A stretch of 64,000 nucleotides of DNA from Haliscomenobacter sp. (GTDB lineage: Bacteria > Bacteroidota > Bacteroidia > Chitinophagales > Saprospiraceae), in the NCBI GenBank assembly GCA_016707205.1, contig JADJHZ010000001.1:372001-436000 (forward strand), written 5' to 3'. The position numbers and the translations under genes are program-made. The notes below the pieces were generated by a model, which did not search any database, was not told where the DNA came from, and saw nothing but the letters and a program-made list of their open reading frames with translations. This document shows, piece by piece, positions 26,251 to 35,314 of this stretch. Numbering within the stretch: position 1 is the stretch's first letter; every line of letters begins with the position of its first letter.

Positions 26251-26942
26251 TCGTCGCTGCCACGGGTTTTGAACTCCTTCCATTCACCCGTTTCCTCGAA
26301 GAGAAATTCGTCCGGAGCGGAGAATACACCTTTCAGAAAGGGGCGGTTCAGGTTTCGGTTCTGATTACGGGCGTCGGAATTACCATGACTACTTACGCCC
26401 TTGCCCGCCTTTTTCCCTTCCAACGCTTCGATCTGGCCATAAACGCCGGTATTGCAGGCGCTTTCCATAGAGAACCAAGCCTTGGAGACGTAGTAGAGGT
26501 ATCCGCCGACACCATGGGGGATTTGGGAGTGGAAGAACGCGACGGCCGGTTTGCGTCCGTTTTTTCCTTAGGCCTCTGCGATCCCAACCTTGCGCCGTTT
26601 ACGGATGGCTGGCTTCACAATCCCGACCGGGAAGGCCTGGCTTTTCTCCCTAAAGTCAGCGGCATCACCGTCCATAAGGTCCATGGCTCGGAAGAGCGTA
26701 TCCGGGAAGTTCGGGAACTATACCATGCCGATGTAGAGACGATGGAGAGCGCTGCTTTCTTTTACGTATGCTTGCAGGAAAAGATCCCTTTTCTGGCCAT
26801 CCGTTCTATTTCAAATTACGTCGAACCCAGAAACCGGGAAGCCTGGAATATCTCCCTCGCTATTGAGAATCTCAATCAGGTCCTGATTGGGATCATCCAA
26901 GGTTTTTCAGGAGGTATTAAGGAAGAAAAGGAACCCGGCTAG
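26238..26942 (+). CDS. mqnB: futalosine hydrolase
   Basis: MqnB removes hypoxanthine from futalosine in the alternative menaquinone pathway. The 234-residue protein has the nucleoside phosphorylase/hydrolase fold with VLITGVGITMTTYAL, DLAINAGIAGAF and the purine-ribose site VETMESAAFFYVC plus RSISNYVEPRNREAW, which is diagnostic for MqnB. It overlaps the upstream PorV-like gene by 13 bp and the convergent prmC by 26 bp. Confidence 0.93.
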   Translation: MRILIVAATGFELLPFTRFLEEKFVRSGEYTFQKGAVQVSVLITGVGITMTTYALARLFPFQRFDLAINAGIAGAFHREPSLGDVVEVSADTMGDLGVEERDGRFASVFSLGLCDPNLAPFTDGWLHNPDREGLAFLPKVSGITVHKVHGSEERIREVRELYHADVETMESAAFFYVCLQEKIPFLAIRSISNYVEPRNREAWNISLAIENLNQVLIGIIQGFSGGIKEEKEPG

Positions 26943-27789
26943 CGCGCACCATCCGCTGGTGCCCGCTCAAGTCCTTGCGCAGTTCGGTAAAGCCAAATCC
27001 CTGGCTTTTCCAAAGTGCTTCCACCACGCCCGCAAACAGGTAATGGCATTCGGCCAGCAGGCTACCTCCGTGCTTTAAACGCACCTGCGCCAGCTCGCCC
27101 ATCGCCCGGTAAAAACGAAGCGGATCTTCCTCTGGAACAAACAGCGCCAAACCAGGTTCGAAGTCCAAAACTCTCCGGGCAAGGTTTTGCCGTTCCGATT
27201 CGGGAATATAGGGCGGGTTGCTCACGAACAAGTCCGCTTCCGGCAACTCCCGCCAATCACTTGAATCCAAAAGGTCGGCCAAATGGAAGCGAATGCCCGC
27301 TTGATGAACTGCCGCATTCCTTTTTGCAACTTCCAATGCAGAGGGGCTAATATCCATAGCCCATACCTCCGCCTGGGAAAATTTTTTCTTCAGAATGATA
27401 GAGATACAACCAGACCCGGCGCCGATGTCCAGCACCTGTGGGCGCTCTGATGCGGACGCTCCCCGATTCAGAATTTGAATCGCCCACTCGGTCAATTCTT
27501 CCGTTTCCGGCCGGGGAATCAAAACCGCTGGAGAAACTTCAAATTTTTCCCCATAAAAATAAGCCTGCCCCGTAACATACTGAACAGGCTCGCCTTGAAG
27601 CAACCGTCGTTGAAGGTCCTCAAATACCGCTTGCTGCCGGGAGGAAAACGCAGCGTTTGGGAAAGGTTCCCGAACGCCAAGGAGGTCCTCAAAGGCGATT
27701 CGGGCTACCGACCTGGCCTCGCCCCGATCCTGATAGGCTATAGCCAGATCGCGAACCAGGAGGTCAAAAGCGGCACGGATTTGCATCAT
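26917..27789 (-). CDS. prmC: peptide chain release factor N5-glutamine methyltransferase
   Basis: PrmC methylates the Gln of the GGQ motif in release factors. A 290-residue class I SAM methyltransferase with an N-terminal helical domain, VLDIGAGSGCISI as motif I, the NPPYIPESE catalytic motif and normal length. The start ATG directly abuts the nspC stop, so it is probably co-expressed with the polyamine gene upstream. Its end overlaps mqnB. Confidence 0.95.
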   Translation of the reverse strand: MMQIRAAFDLLVRDLAIAYQDRGEARSVARIAFEDLLGVREPFPNAAFSSRQQAVFEDLQRRLLQGEPVQYVTGQAYFYGEKFEVSPAVLIPRPETEELTEWAIQILNRGASASERPQVLDIGAGSGCISIILKKKFSQAEVWAMDISPSALEVAKRNAAVHQAGIRFHLADLLDSSDWRELPEADLFVSNPPYIPESERQNLARRVLDFEPGLALFVPEEDPLRFYRAMGELAQVRLKHGGSLLAECHYLFAGVVEALWKSQGFGFTELRKDLSGHQRMVRASRVPFLP

Positions 27790-28929
27790 TCAGGAAAGCC
27801 GGTTTTTGAAATCATCGTACCCAAACTGCCGCACCAATTCTAAATCCCCGTCTTCATGCCAGAGACAGATATTTGGATGTTTTACCCCATTGAACATGGT
27901 CGTTTTAACCATTGTATAGTGGATCATATCCCAAAAGACCAACCGGTCTCCAATCGCCAAAGGGCGGTCGAACGCATACGCCTCCATGAAATCGCCAGCC
28001 AGGCAGCTGACCCCGCCGATCCGGTAGGCCGGCTTTCCGGGTTCGGGGTCTGAAGCGCCCAAAATCCTGGGCCGGTAGGGCATTTCCAACGTGTCTGGCA
28101 TATGAGCCGTAAACGACACATCGACCATTGCGGTCGTTATCCCTCCGCTTTCCACAATATCCAGCACGGTAGCAACCAACTCGCCCGTTTCCCAGGCGAT
28201 CGCGCTCCCGGGTTCGAGAATGACCTCCAAATGAGGATGCCGGTCTTTAAAGGATTTCAACGCCCCAATCAATCGTTCCAGGTCATATCCTTTTCGGGTC
28301 ATCAGGTGCCCTCCGCCGAAATTCACCCACTTAAGTCGGGGCAAAAAGGCGCCAAAATGCGTTTCCACCGCGCTAATCAGGCGTTCGGTCGCTTCGGCAG
28401 TAGATTCGCACAAGGTATGCGCATGAAGCCCTTCGATACCCTCCGGAAGGCCGGATGCTAAATGTTCCGGCGTTTCACCTAACCGGGATCCCGGAGCGGC
28501 GGGGTTGTACAAAGGGGTTTCAACTTCTGAATACAAGGGATTTACCCGAAGCCCCGAAGAAACAGGCTCCTCGGTTAAAGCCAGTTCCTCCTTGTAGCGA
28601 TGGTATTGGGCAGTTGAATTAAACGTTATATGGCTGCTGTACCGCATGATCCGCGAAAATTCATCCGGCAGGAACGCCGGGGAATAGGTATGAGCCTTTA
28701 TACCCATTTCCTCGTAGATCAGCCGGGCTTCGTGCAGCGAACTGGCGGTGGCGCCGTCCAGATACCTGCTGATCGCGGGGAACATTCTCCACATGGAAAA
28801 CCCCTTTAAAGCGAGGATCACCTTAACTCCCGCCCGCTCCTGCACAGAGCGGATCAACTCCAGATTAGTTTTTAGCCGCGCTTCCTCCAGTACAAAGGAT
28901 GGAGAAGGCACTTTGGTATAGTCTATCAT
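27790..28929 (-). CDS. nspC: carboxynorspermidine/carboxyspermidine decarboxylase
   Basis: A 379-residue PLP-dependent alanine-racemase-fold decarboxylase that makes spermidine or norspermidine from the carboxylated precursor. The PLP Lys is in LALKGFSMWRMFP; other marks are GLHAHTLCES, VNFGGGHLMTRKGYD, LEPGSAIAW and GVSCLAGD. The partner dehydrogenase sits 170 bp upstream on the same strand and an agmatinase lies divergently beyond, making a polyamine locus. Confidence 0.93.
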   Translation of the reverse strand: MIDYTKVPSPSFVLEEARLKTNLELIRSVQERAGVKVILALKGFSMWRMFPAISRYLDGATASSLHEARLIYEEMGIKAHTYSPAFLPDEFSRIMRYSSHITFNSTAQYHRYKEELALTEEPVSSGLRVNPLYSEVETPLYNPAAPGSRLGETPEHLASGLPEGIEGLHAHTLCESTAEATERLISAVETHFGAFLPRLKWVNFGGGHLMTRKGYDLERLIGALKSFKDRHPHLEVILEPGSAIAWETGELVATVLDIVESGGITTAMVDVSFTAHMPDTLEMPYRPRILGASDPEPGKPAYRIGGVSCLAGDFMEAYAFDRPLAIGDRLVFWDMIHYTMVKTTMFNGVKHPNICLWHEDGDLELVRQFGYDDFKNRLS

Positions 28930-29103
28930 ATTTTAGGATTTAGACGTAAGACGTTGGACATTAGAGGTTAGACGGTGGACGGTGAGGCTAACAAAAACAC
29001 CTTCTTTAATTGAAAGGATAAGGCCGGCATTTTAACGGACAACTATTTTGGCAGCCTCTAACCCTGCAATTTCTAACGTCTAACGTCTAACGTCTAACGT
29101 CTA
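28930..29103. repeat. TAGACG repeat pair in inverted orientation, MITE-like, between the two polyamine genes
   Basis: The left end (TTTAGACGTAAGACG, then GTTAGACGGTGGACGG) and the right end (read inward on the minus strand as TAGACGT four times) are inverted relative to each other. They enclose about 80 bp of unrelated sequence. The right-end TAG at 29101-29103 is the stop codon of the carboxyspermidine dehydrogenase gene. The element may act as terminator or as a small non-autonomous mobile unit. Confidence 0.6.
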
Positions 29104-30309
29104 TTCAAACTCAATGTCCCTGTTGATCTCTTCATGCCAGTGTAGTCCCACTTCGCCCAATCTGGCCAGGAAGGGATCTGGATTGAATTGCTCCACGTTG
29201 AATACCCCGGCGCCTCCCCAATGGCCTTGCAGTACCATCATCGCACCCAGCATAGCCGGAACGCCGGTGGTGTAGGAAACGCCCTGGGTTCCGGTTTCTT
29301 TATACGCATCCTGGTGTTGGCAATTGTTCCAGATAAAATAGGTCTTAGGCTGGCCGTCCTTAATGCCGCGAATGCGGCAACCGATCGATGTTTTCCCGGT
29401 GTAATTCTCGCCGAGTTCTCCGGGGTCCGGCAGGACGGCCTTCAGAAATTCCAGAGGGACAATTTCCACTCCTTTGTACATGACCGGCTCGATGCCCGCC
29501 ATGCCAATATTCTGGATCACCCGGAGGTGCGTCAGGTATTCGTCACTAAAAGTCATCCAGAACCGGGCCCGTTTAATGGTCGGGAAATGTTTGACCAAGG
29601 ATTCGAGTTCTTCGTGGTAAATCAGGTAGGATTTTTTTGGCCCCACGTCGGGGTAGTTCACCATTTTGGAGATTTCATGGGGTTCGGTATACACCCATTG
29701 GCCATCTTCCCAGTACTTACCTTTCTGGGTAACTTCGCGGATGTTGATTTCGGGGTTGAAGTTGGTGGCAAAAGCTTTGCCATGGCTGCCAGCATTGGCG
29801 TCGATAATATCCAGATAATGGATTTCGTCAAAATGGTGTTTAGCGGCAAAGGCGGTAAACACGCCGGTTACGCCGGGGTCAAACCCGCATCCCAGCACCG
29901 CTGTAAGGCCGGCTTCCCGGAAGCGGTCCTGGAGAGCCCATTGCCAGGAGTATTCGAATTTGGCTTCGTCTTTAGGTTCGTAGTTGGCCGTGTCCAGGTA
30001 ATGAACTCCTGCCTGCAGGCAAGCTTCCATGATGGTCAGGTCCTGGTAAGGCAGGGCCACGTGAATCACCAACATCGGGTTAAACGACCGGATCAGTTCA
30101 ACCAACTGGGGAATATTTTCAGCGTCTACAGCAGCCGTTTCAAAATTCGGGTGCCTGGTGTCGCGGCGTACATCCTGGGCGATCGCGTCGCATTTGGACT
30201 TGGTGCGGCTGGCCATCAAAATGTGGGAAAACACTTCCGGGTGCTGAGCGCATTTATACGCCACAACCCTGCCGACGCCGCCGGCCCCAATGATCATCAC
30301 TTTGGACAT
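29101..30309 (-). CDS. carboxyspermidine/carboxynorspermidine dehydrogenase (saccharopine dehydrogenase family)
   Basis: A 402-residue NAD(P)-dependent enzyme that condenses a diamine with aspartate semialdehyde, giving the substrate of NspC. Marks are the Rossmann motif IGAGGVGRVVAYKCAQH, DTANYEPKDEAKF, LGCGFDPGVTGVFTA and the conserved tail YTTGVPAMLGAMM. The start is the ATG at 30309 (MSKVMIIG); the open frame extends further upstream without support. The pairing with nspC separates it from true saccharopine dehydrogenases. Confidence 0.92.
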   Translation of the reverse strand: MSKVMIIGAGGVGRVVAYKCAQHPEVFSHILMASRTKSKCDAIAQDVRRDTRHPNFETAAVDAENIPQLVELIRSFNPMLVIHVALPYQDLTIMEACLQAGVHYLDTANYEPKDEAKFEYSWQWALQDRFREAGLTAVLGCGFDPGVTGVFTAFAAKHHFDEIHYLDIIDANAGSHGKAFATNFNPEINIREVTQKGKYWEDGQWVYTEPHEISKMVNYPDVGPKKSYLIYHEELESLVKHFPTIKRARFWMTFSDEYLTHLRVIQNIGMAGIEPVMYKGVEIVPLEFLKAVLPDPGELGENYTGKTSIGCRIRGIKDGQPKTYFIWNNCQHQDAYKETGTQGVSYTTGVPAMLGAMMVLQGHWGGAGVFNVEQFNPDPFLARLGEVGLHWHEEINRDIEFE

Positions 30310-30322
30310 GGTTCTTATTGTT

Positions 30323-30356
30323 TTGTGATTCTTCGCCGCAAATGTACTTAATTTGC
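30323..30356 (+). promoter_or_regulatory. candidate agmatinase promoter overlapping the divergent one
   Basis: A TTG at 30323-30325 lies 22 bp before TTAATTTGC at 30348-30356, one base off TAnnTTTGC, and 18 bp from the ATG at 30375. It overlaps the divergent box at 30338, so the two transcripts may compete. Confidence 0.35.
30338..30346 (-). promoter_or_regulatory. -7 box of the carboxyspermidine dehydrogenase promoter
   Basis: The minus strand reads TACATTTGC, an exact TAnnTTTGC match, 28 bp upstream of the ATG at 30309. The nearest TTG upstream is 26 bp away, slightly beyond the usual range. Confidence 0.55.
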
Positions 30357-30374
30357 ACCGAAATCGACCGGACA

Positions 30375-31433
30375 ATGACCAAAGCAGACGTAATAAACCA
30401 TTTTGACCCCAATGGTCTGGGCTTGCGCAACGGCCGCTTTATTGGCCTGCCTTTTGAACTGGAACACGCGGAAGTGGTCCTCCTTCCCGTTCCCTGGGAT
30501 GTCACGGTTTCCTATCAGGCAGGCACCTCTACGGGGCCAGAGAACATCCTGCAGGCTTCGGCCCAACTCGATCTTTTCGACCCGGATATCTTCGATGCCT
30601 GGAAAATGGGGATCTACTTCTCCCCCCCGGATCAGGGCATCCTGGAACGGAATGCCGAACTCCGTCCTCTCGCTCAGGAATATATCCAATTTCTGGAATC
30701 GGGCGAAAAGCCGGAGGGCAGCCCGCTGATGCAATCGGTCTTGCAGCAGATTAATGCCGGTTGCGAAACGTTAACCAAACAGGTTTTAGATCAGTCGCTG
30801 GACCTCTTGCATGCCGGCTATCTGGTGGGGATCGTTGGCGGCGACCACAGCACGCCCTTGGGCCTCATCCAGGCGCTTGGAAAAATCCACGAATCTTTCG
30901 GCATTTTGCAAATCGATGCCCATATGGATTTAAGGAAAGCCTATGAGGGGTTTACGTATTCCCATGCGTCCATTTTTTACAACGCCCTGAGTCTGGTTCC
31001 CGAGATAAAAACCCTCGTACAGGTAGGCATCCGGGACTATTGTCAGGAGGAATGGGACCTGGCTTTAGCTGAGCCTCAACGCATCAGGCCATTCAGCAAC
31101 AGGCAGATCCAGGAAGGACAATTTAAAGGCGCCACCTGGCACACCCAATGCCAGGACATCCTTCATTTCCTACCCGAAAAAGTGTATGTAAGCTTTGATA
31201 TCGACGGGCTGGACCCGTCCTTATGCCCGGGAACCGGAACACCGGTTGCTGGCGGTCTAACCCTCGCTCAGGTCGCTTACCTGCTCAAACAACTGGCTTT
31301 AAGCGGACGGACTATTATCGGGTTTGACCTCTGCGAAACGGCTGGATTGGGCGCGGAATGGGATGGCAACGTGGGCGCACGGGTGCTTTATACCTTATGC
31401 AACTGGACGGGCCGGACGAATCACAGGGTTTAG
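30375..31433 (+). CDS. agmatinase/arginase-family ureohydrolase
   Basis: A 352-residue ureohydrolase. The dinuclear Mn site is complete: GGDHS, DAHMDLR and SFDIDGLDP. With nspC and the dehydrogenase next door, agmatine to putrescine is the most likely reaction; this subgroup of long Bacteroidota agmatinases is not resolved by sequence alone. The ATG at 30375 (MTKADVINHF) is used. The TAG stop is part of a TAGACG repeat. Confidence 0.82.
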   Translation: MTKADVINHFDPNGLGLRNGRFIGLPFELEHAEVVLLPVPWDVTVSYQAGTSTGPENILQASAQLDLFDPDIFDAWKMGIYFSPPDQGILERNAELRPLAQEYIQFLESGEKPEGSPLMQSVLQQINAGCETLTKQVLDQSLDLLHAGYLVGIVGGDHSTPLGLIQALGKIHESFGILQIDAHMDLRKAYEGFTYSHASIFYNALSLVPEIKTLVQVGIRDYCQEEWDLALAEPQRIRPFSNRQIQEGQFKGATWHTQCQDILHFLPEKVYVSFDIDGLDPSLCPGTGTPVAGGLTLAQVAYLLKQLALSGRTIIGFDLCETAGLGAEWDGNVGARVLYTLCNWTGRTNHRV

Positions 31434-31461
31434 ACGTTAGACGTTAGACGAGGGTCTGGGG
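31431..31461. repeat. TAGACGT repeat at the agmatinase 3' end
   Basis: Three TAGACG units begin with the stop codon of the agmatinase gene, then AGGGTCTGGG. The remaining 200 bp to the pyrophosphatase gene shows GTTTAGG-type short repeats and no gene. Confidence 0.65.
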
Positions 31462-31659
31462 AGGACAGGCAAAGAACGGCAGGTTTGGGCGTTTAGGTGT
31501 TTAGGCGTGCGGAAACCATGGATAGGAACCCTTAGCAATTGGCCTCGGTGAGGCCCAACGTTTGTAGCATGGATTTGAACCAATTCACGCGAAAACAGTT
31601 TTTGTTGTATTCAAATTATTGACAAACTCAAACCCTTTTAACCATTAAATTGATTTTTT

Positions 31660-32391
31660 ATGAGTCAAGAAGCGTTCAATAAGCTCTGGAAAATGATCGG
31701 ACTGCGGTACACCTCCCATCCCTGGCACGGGATCCCTGTAGGTCCCAATGCCCCCGAAGTTGTTTCCGCCTTTATCGAGGTAATCCCTTCCGATACGGTA
31801 AAATACGAAGTCGACAAGCTCTCCGGCTTTTTGAAAATCGACCGCCCGCAAAAATTTTCCAACATCGTCCCGGCGCTTTATGGGTTCATTCCACAAACGT
31901 ATTGCAAAGAACTCGTGGGGCAATTCTGTTCTGAAAAAACCGGCAGAGAAAACATCATTGGCGACGACGACCCGCTGGATATTTGCGTCCTGACCGAACG
32001 GGAGGTGACCCATGGCAATATTTTGGTCAAAGCACGCCCTATAGGTGGCTTGCGGATGATCGACGGCGGCGAAGCCGACGATAAAATTATCGCTGTGCTG
32101 GAGCAGGACGAAGTATACAGCCAATGGAAGGATATCCACGAGTTGCCGGCTGCCCTGATCAACCGCCTCCGGCATTACTTTTTGACCTACAAATCCATGC
32201 CAGGGACAGATATGGCCAAGCAATGCGAGATTACCCATATTTATGGCCGGGAAGAAGCATTGGAGGTCATACGCAGAAGCCAAATGGACTACCAGGAGCA
32301 TTACGGCGACCTGGAAACGGCCTTATCCCTAACGCTGTTTGAAGTAATCAACCTCAGCCGGCGCCAGGGCAAATTATTGCGGGATCTATAG
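31660..32391 (+). CDS. ppa: inorganic pyrophosphatase, family I type
   Basis: A 243-residue soluble hydrolase of pyrophosphate. Recognised from YEVDKLSGFLKIDRP, GFIPQTYC, the metal-binding GDDDPLDICVLTE and DDKIIAVLE. It is longer at the C-terminus than E. coli Ppa (about 175 residues), as in the Bacteroidota/eukaryote-like branch. It stands alone; upstream 220 bp are AT-rich. Confidence 0.93.
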   Translation: MSQEAFNKLWKMIGLRYTSHPWHGIPVGPNAPEVVSAFIEVIPSDTVKYEVDKLSGFLKIDRPQKFSNIVPALYGFIPQTYCKELVGQFCSEKTGRENIIGDDDPLDICVLTEREVTHGNILVKARPIGGLRMIDGGEADDKIIAVLEQDEVYSQWKDIHELPAALINRLRHYFLTYKSMPGTDMAKQCEITHIYGREEALEVIRRSQMDYQEHYGDLETALSLTLFEVINLSRRQGKLLRDL

Positions 32392-32417
32392 CTTTTTACT
32401 TAGAAGACTTTGTTGCT

Positions 32418-32468
32418 GTGGGTCAGCTCGGTGGAGGAAAGAGCCCTTTTTAACCCACGCTGACCCAC
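32418..32468. terminator. inverted repeat between convergent ppa and the PLP-enzyme gene
   Basis: Arms GTGGGTCAGC at 32418-32427 and GCTGACCCAC at 32459-32468 enclose 31 bases with a TTTTT run. A terminator for one or both convergent genes is plausible but the loop is large. Confidence 0.4.
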
Positions 32469-32478
32469 CGCAACCATC

Positions 32479-33774
32479 CTAAGCTTCTTCCATTAAGGTC
32501 ACCTCTTTGGGTTGCTTGGCAAGGACGCTGTCCAGGGCCTGGCCCAGGTCCCAAAGCAGATCGCCGATGTTTTCTACGCCTACGGAAAGGCGGATCATCT
32601 TTTCCGTGATCCCTTACTGAAGTTTTTCCGTAGCGTTCAACCCTGCATGCGTCATGGTATACGGGTGCTGCACCAGCGATTCGGTGCTGCCCAAGCTCAC
32701 TGCCAAATGGATCATTTTCAGCTGGTTCAAAACGGCAAACGCCTCCTTTTCGCCTCCATAAACATCAAAGGAGATCATGGCGCCGGGGCTGGCGCACTGC
32801 CGTTTGAAGATTTGATATTGATGCCCGTCGTTCTCCGACAGCAATCCCGGATAATAGACCCGTTCAACGGCGGGGTGCTGCTGCAGGAAATGAGCGACCT
32901 GGATGGCGTTGGCCGCCTGCTGCTCCATGCGCACTTTCAGCGTTTCCAGACTGCGCATGAGGAGCCAGCCAGTCCACGGACCCGTCATATTCCCGAGGAA
33001 GGTCCGTAATTTTTTCACGCGCTGCATCTGCTTTTTGGAACCCAACACGGCGCCTGCGATCACGTCGCTATGCCCGCCGATGTATTTCGTAGCGCTGTAT
33101 ACTACCAGATCTGCCCCGTGTTTTAGGGGGTGCTGCCAAAGCGGCCCCATATAGGTATTGTCTACGGTAAGGATCACTTCCTTGCCATGAACCGAATGGC
33201 CTTCCTTCAGGCGTTTCATCCATTCGAGGTCGATCAGGGTATTCGTCGGATTGGCGGGAGTTTCCACGTAAATCATCGCCAACTGGTCGCGGTTTCCACT
33301 TCCGGCGAGGCATTCTTCAATCCGTTCCAGGCTGTCGGTCGGGGAAAAAGCGAGAATATTAATCCCCCACTCTGGCAGAACCTCTTCAATAAAGTGCTGG
33401 GTACCCCCGTAAAGCGGCGTGCTATACAGCAGAAGATCCCCTGGCCTAAGAAACTCCAGCATGACCGTGCTGATAGCCGACATGCCGCTTTCAAAAACGG
33501 CGGCTTCTTCCGCTTCATCCCAAAGGGTAAGCCGGTTTTCCAAAATTTCCAGGTCGGGGTTATTTAGCCTGCTGTATATCAGTCCCTGCACCTCTCCTTC
33601 TTCCGCCTCCTTCAATCCATAAGCCAGCTCAAAATACCGCTTCCCTTGCTCTGCCGAGGTAAAAACAAAGGTGGAGGTCTGAAAAATCGGGCATTTGATA
33701 GCGCCTTCAGACCATTCGGGATGGTAACCATACGACATCATCATGCTCTCGGGACGAAATTGGTGCGGATTCAT
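32479..33774 (-). CDS. cystathionine gamma-synthase/methionine gamma-lyase family PLP enzyme with an in-frame TAA
   Basis: A fold-type I PLP enzyme of sulfur amino-acid metabolism. PLP Lys in YSATKYIGGHSDVIAG; other marks are QTSTFVFTSAEQG, IYSRLNNPDLEILENRL, VETPANPT and VDNTYMGP. The frame stops at TAA 32614-32616 (codon 387), yet the same frame continues with GITEKMIRLSVGVENIGDL, the expected C-terminus, to a TAG at 32479. A single base change from TTA (Leu) would explain it, either as a real nonsense mutation or as an error. The ATG at 33774 (MNPHQFRP) is preferred. The exact reaction cannot be fixed. Confidence 0.82.
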
Positions 33775-33794
33775 AGTTATTTTATTTTTTCCTA

Positions 33795-33802
33795 CAAATT
33801 TA
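33795..33802 (-). promoter_or_regulatory. candidate -7 box upstream of the PLP-enzyme gene
   Basis: The minus strand reads TAAATTTG, matching TAnnTTTG, 21 bp before the ATG at 33774. The surrounding 200 bp are markedly AT-rich. A second match, TAGATTTG, lies at 33848-33855. No well-spaced TTG was found. Confidence 0.35.
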
Positions 33803-33992
33803 TCTTTCATAGAACAAAATTTTATTGATTAAATATTTAGTAGAAAACAAATCTACAACCAGAGAAATAATTGAATATAATTCTAATAATCGTCCAAAAT
33901 GCCGCCTGTCTTGGGAATATTTTCTTTTCCAAGTTCGTCAAAATACGCTCCCGGCCAAATGATATTGGTCAATACCTGGGAAAACCGGCGGA

Positions 33993-35300
33993 TCAGGAAA
34001 GCGCAAAGAGGTACGCCGCTCCCAGCAAAACGGAATAGAAAGCCCACCATCCAAGAGGGATGAATTGCCCGGGAGAAATGCCTTGCCGCCAGTATAACCA
34101 GATGACTTGAAGGGCTTTTTCAAAAAAATAGGCGGTTACGGTAGCCCAAGCAACTCCCTGGATACCCCATCTGGGGGCCCAAAGGAGTCCAAGTAAAACC
34201 AGGAGCACAAGTTCAAGAACGGAAATCCAGAGCAAGACCCTATTCGCCCGAAAGGCGAGCAAAAAAGACCTGGGGAATACCATCCGGCTAATGACGATCA
34301 GGAAAAAAGCGTTTACCACAGGAATTCCTTCCCTGAACTCCGGGCTAAACACCCATGGGTACCACCATTTGCTGGCGCTCAGCAACGCTACAGAGAGCGG
34401 AAATATCCAGTGCATCATCCGGAGGCTTCGCCGTTTGGTTTCCCGAAGGGCTTCGGGCAAATTCCTGACAGCCAGGGGGATCATCGCGGCGCTAAGCGCT
34501 TCGCTGAGTGCCGTAGCCAACGGAAGTTCCCTGGCGCCATACCGGTAAATAGCGAACATGGCAGGATCCCCATGATACTGCCAATTGACCAGCCAACCGT
34601 TGATGGTGGGTATTAAGCCTCCCAGCAGGGCGTATACCATTAAAGGCCAGGAGGCAAGGACCCATTCCCGGGTCTCCGCAGGAAGCCATTTCGGGCTCGC
34701 CGATTTTTTCAACTCCGTCCATAACCACCCTTGCTTGATCGCTTGCAAGCAGATCAAAGCCCCGAAACTGTAAGGCAATCCGTATCCTGCCCACACCGGT
34801 CCGGCAACGGCGATCGCAGCGCCTCCAAAGGAGAGCGCCCCATAAGCCAGGAGGGCGCGCGGTTTTTCTCTGAGCAACAGGAAATGCTCCTGAAGAAACG
34901 TAGGCAAGTTCAGGGCTAAATACACCAAAAACAGCCAAAAGAGTTTCTCTTCGGTATGCCCGGTCAATGCGAACAAAACAGGTTTCCGAAACAGCAAGAG
35001 TACCCCCGCCAGAACGCCGGTAGCTGCCCAAAACGTCAAATACGCCGAAAACGCGAAATCTGCCCGTTTTTCCGGATCTACGCGGTGGTAATAGGTCAGA
35101 AACCCCTGCACCAAACCCGAGATCCAGAAAAAGCTAAGGGCATATTGAACAAACATCCACTGTTCATAGATCCCGATCTCTGACGGAGAAAGCACGCTCT
35201 GTGCAAGCAGCACCGACACCAGCAGCGCGCTGGCCTGGCGCATCACCTGGAAAGCCTGAAAGGCTTCCACCGCGCTCCATGTCTTTTTCCAGGGCGCCAT
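33993..35300 (-). CDS. polysaccharide flippase/MATE-like membrane protein (Wzx type)
   Basis: A 435-residue integral membrane protein with about 12 hydrophobic segments, for example YALSFFWISGLVQGFLTYY, LFWLFLVYLALNLPTFL and LLWISVLELVLLVLLGLLW. The pattern and the MRQASALLVSVLLAQ N-terminus fit oligosaccharide-lipid flippases. The start ATG at 35300 lies 14 bp after the stop of the saccharopine-dehydrogenase-family gene. No glycosyltransferases are adjacent, so its glycan is unknown. Confidence 0.7.
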   Translation of the reverse strand: MAPWKKTWSAVEAFQAFQVMRQASALLVSVLLAQSVLSPSEIGIYEQWMFVQYALSFFWISGLVQGFLTYYHRVDPEKRADFAFSAYLTFWAATGVLAGVLLLFRKPVLFALTGHTEEKLFWLFLVYLALNLPTFLQEHFLLLREKPRALLAYGALSFGGAAIAVAGPVWAGYGLPYSFGALICLQAIKQGWLWTELKKSASPKWLPAETREWVLASWPLMVYALLGGLIPTINGWLVNWQYHGDPAMFAIYRYGARELPLATALSEALSAAMIPLAVRNLPEALRETKRRSLRMMHWIFPLSVALLSASKWWYPWVFSPEFREGIPVVNAFFLIVISRMVFPRSFLLAFRANRVLLWISVLELVLLVLLGLLWAPRWGIQGVAWATVTAYFFEKALQVIWLYWRQGISPGQFIPLGWWAFYSVLLGAAYLFALS

Positions 35301-35314
35301 CAAGGGCCTTTGAT

